Under the pieces are notes generated by a model. That model was not told the DNA's origin, did no database searches, and was given only the letters and a program-made list of their open reading frames with translations. A program made the position numbers and the translations under genes. Positions 12,655 through 14,346 of a DNA stretch of 14,346 nucleotides are shown piece by piece. This DNA is from Angelakisella sp. (GTDB lineage Bacteria > Bacillota > Clostridia > Oscillospirales > Ruminococcaceae). The number at the start of each line of letters is the position of its first letter. Position 1 is the stretch's first letter. The stretch spans positions 1 through 14,346 of the forward strand of contig WSMP01000026.1 of the NCBI GenBank assembly GCA_013316495.1, in the 5' to 3' direction.

Positions 12655-14346
12655 GTGTCCATTGAAAAGATGTCCCTGGTAACCATCCGTGGGGAGCGGG
12701 GACAGCTGGACGAGGTGCTGCTGCGCTGTCTGGATTCCGGCGTCTTCCACCCGGAGACGGCGGGGAGCCTCAGCGAATACGCGGCGGGGCTTTCGGCCCT
12801 CAAGGAGGAAAACCCCTACGCCGGCCTGGGGAAGAAGCTCAGCGCCATCGCCCAGGAGGCGGACATAGATCTCGGCAATACCAGCTTCGAGGGGCTGGAC
12901 CTAGCGAACAAGGAGTTTTCCGGCTACATCGACGGGCTGGACGCCAAGCTGAAAAAGCTGCTGGCGAAAAAGAGAGGCTCCGAGCAGCTGATTGATTCCC
13001 ACAAAAAGGCTCTGGCGCGTCTGCGCCATCTCACCAACCTGGAGGTAAACTTCGATAGCCTCTTCTCCTGCAAGTATATTAAGCTCCGCTTTGGCCGGCT
13101 GCCTTTGGACAGCTACCAGAAGCTGCGCAGCTACAGCGACCGTCCCTTTATCCTCTTTTCCTCCGATAACGACGGCAGCTACGCCTGGTGCCTTTACATC
13201 TGCGCCATGGCGGATATGCAGGAGATTGACGGCCTCTTCCAGTCCCTCTACTTTGAGCGTATCCGGGTGCCGGATTACGCCCACGGCACCCCCCAGGAGG
13301 CCATCGCCTTCATCGAAAAGGACCTCCAGCGGGAGGAGGGCGTTCTGGCGGAGATTAAGACCCAGATTGCCGGGGTGGCCGCCGGGGAGCGGGAGCGGGC
13401 CCAGAAGCTCTACGCCAAGCTCTGCCTGCTGGGAAATGCCTTTGAGCTGCGGGACAAGGCCGCCTTTGTAAAGAACGACTTTGTGGTGCTGGGGCACATC
13501 CCCCGGAAGGAGGAGGGGCGCTTCTCCAATGCCTTCCAGGACCTGGACAAGGTGACCGTCTCCCTGAAGGACCCCAACGAGGAGCCCCGCCTTTCGGTGC
13601 CGGTGCGCCTCAAGAACCTGGCCTTTGTAAAGCCCTTTGAGATGTTCGTGGATATGTACGGCCTCCCCTCCTACGAGGATTTGGATCCCACCCCTTACGT
13701 GGCCTTTACCTACATCCTTCTCTTCGGCATCATGTTCGGGGATTTGGGCCAGGGGCTGCTGGTCTCCCTCCTGGGGCTGTTCCTCTACAAAAAGAAGGGG
13801 ATGGCCATCGGCGGGGTGATGTCCCGCATCGGCCTTTCCTCCATGGTTTTCGGCTTCCTCTACGGGTCGGTCTTCGGCTTCGAGGAGCTGCTTATCCCGG
13901 TGCACCAGGCCATCTTCGGCCGCCCCCACCTTATCCAGGTGATGGAGGGGAGCTACACCAACTTCCTGCTGCTGGCGGCGGTGGGCGTGGGCGCCGTGGT
14001 CATCATCGTTTCCATCGGCTTCAATATTCTTTTGGGGCTGCGGCGCAAAGACTGGGAACGGGTCTTCTTCTCCAACAACGGCTTGGCCGGCCTGGTGTTT
14101 TACCTGGCGGTGCTCTTTGCCGCCGCGGGCACCATGGCCCTGAACATCAACGTTTTCACCCCCCTGTATATCGTTCCCTTCTTTGTGCTTCCCCTTATCA
14201 TCATGTTTGCCAAGGAGCCCCTGGGGCGGCTGATCCGCGGGGAAAAGGAGCTGTTCCCCGAAGGGGTGGGCGGCTTCGCGGTGGAGAGCTTCTTCGAGAT
14301 GTTTGAAGTGCTCCTCAGCTTTGTCACCAACACCATGTCCTTCCTC
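12655..14346 (+). CDS. ntpI: V-type ATPase subunit I (a-subunit), 3' partial
   Basis: Starts at GTG 12655 with AGGTGG 8 bases upstream and is open to the last base, giving the first 564 residues of a protein usually about 600-650 long. The N-terminal 330 residues are cytosolic and mostly helical ('IEKMSLVTIRG' at the start), the part that holds the peripheral stalks. The membrane domain begins near residue 345 with 'YVAFTYILLFGIMFGDLGQG', the family's signature. Further membrane segments follow ('LLAAVGVGAVVIIVSIG', 'LAGLVFYLAVLFAAAG', 'YIVPFFVLPLIIMF'). The window ends in 'FEVLLSFVTNTMSFL', immediately before the position where the essential proton-path Arg is expected. It works with the K ring to move H+ or Na+; the ion is not decidable here. 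Confidence 0.93.
   Translation, partial: MSIEKMSLVTIRGERGQLDEVLLRCLDSGVFHPETAGSLSEYAAGLSALKEENPYAGLGKKLSAIAQEADIDLGNTSFEGLDLANKEFSGYIDGLDAKLKKLLAKKRGSEQLIDSHKKALARLRHLTNLEVNFDSLFSCKYIKLRFGRLPLDSYQKLRSYSDRPFILFSSDNDGSYAWCLYICAMADMQEIDGLFQSLYFERIRVPDYAHGTPQEAIAFIEKDLQREEGVLAEIKTQIAGVAAGERERAQKLYAKLCLLGNAFELRDKAAFVKNDFVVLGHIPRKEEGRFSNAFQDLDKVTVSLKDPNEEPRLSVPVRLKNLAFVKPFEMFVDMYGLPSYEDLDPTPYVAFTYILLFGIMFGDLGQGLLVSLLGLFLYKKKGMAIGGVMSRIGLSSMVFGFLYGSVFGFEELLIPVHQAIFGRPHLIQVMEGSYTNFLLLAAVGVGAVVIIVSIGFNILLGLRRKDWERVFFSNNGLAGLVFYLAVLFAAAGTMALNINVFTPLYIVPFFVLPLIIMFAKEPLGRLIRGEKELFPEGVGGFAVESFFEMFEVLLSFVTNTMSFL

Noticed and set aside
12901..13929. 342-residue open frame on the - strand opposite subunit I
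   Set aside because: His/Gly/Val-rich shadow; the + strand carries the conserved subunit I signature.
1..14346. CRISPR array, insertion sequence or rRNA
   Set aside because: No regularly spaced repeats, transposase motifs or rRNA-like segments were seen on either strand.

Overview
The window looks like a chromosomal segment of a gut-type clostridium, probably Oscillospirales/Oscillospiraceae-like. The basis is GC-rich protein genes, AGGAGG ribosome binding sites with ATG, GTG and TTG starts, a bacterial V-type ATPase operon, and a Firmicutes-type integrase remnant. I cannot name the species from sequence alone.

Region A (1-5038, all on the + strand) is an accessory island of polymorphic-toxin character. 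The 3' end of a large Rhs gene enters from the left and ends in an AT-rich, glycine-rich variable tail. A small three-helix membrane protein follows directly and is a candidate immunity gene. A second, displaced copy of the Rhs core (about 88% identical over 388 bp, no gaps) follows, joined to a different tail: an M23/LytM zinc endopeptidase with all its catalytic residues. An in-frame TAA separates core from tail. Behind it lies a lipoprotein gene split by what looks like a one-base deletion in a run of C. Next come two overlapping small genes: a two-helix membrane protein resembling DUF6232 and a 76-residue protein. They share an 'NxSPVTGxVxN' motif, at the C-terminus of the first and near the N-terminus of the second.

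Region B (5039-5634) is the island edge. It holds a terminator hairpin, a short decayed piece of a tyrosine recombinase, another hairpin, and an intact tRNA-Leu(UAA) on the - strand whose 3' end faces the island. This is the usual geometry of a tRNA-targeting integrative element.

Region C (5635-10910) is GC-rich and housekeeping or metabolic. A galactitol-type PTS EIIC permease (+, strong promoter, TTG start) converges on a - strand pair, a phosphohexomutase followed 41 bp later by an RpiR/MurR-type SIS-domain regulator, with a bidirectional terminator between. Upstream on the - strand, separated by its own terminator, is a PHP-domain histidinol-phosphatase-like gene with a hairpin-bearing leader.

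Region D (10911-14346) starts a V-type ATPase operon on the + strand: a good promoter, a short coiled-coil peripheral-stalk subunit, subunit C, and subunit I, which runs off the right end.

The most interesting part is region A: a stack of Rhs tip cassettes with candidate immunity genes, beside a two-gene module sharing a short repeat-like motif.
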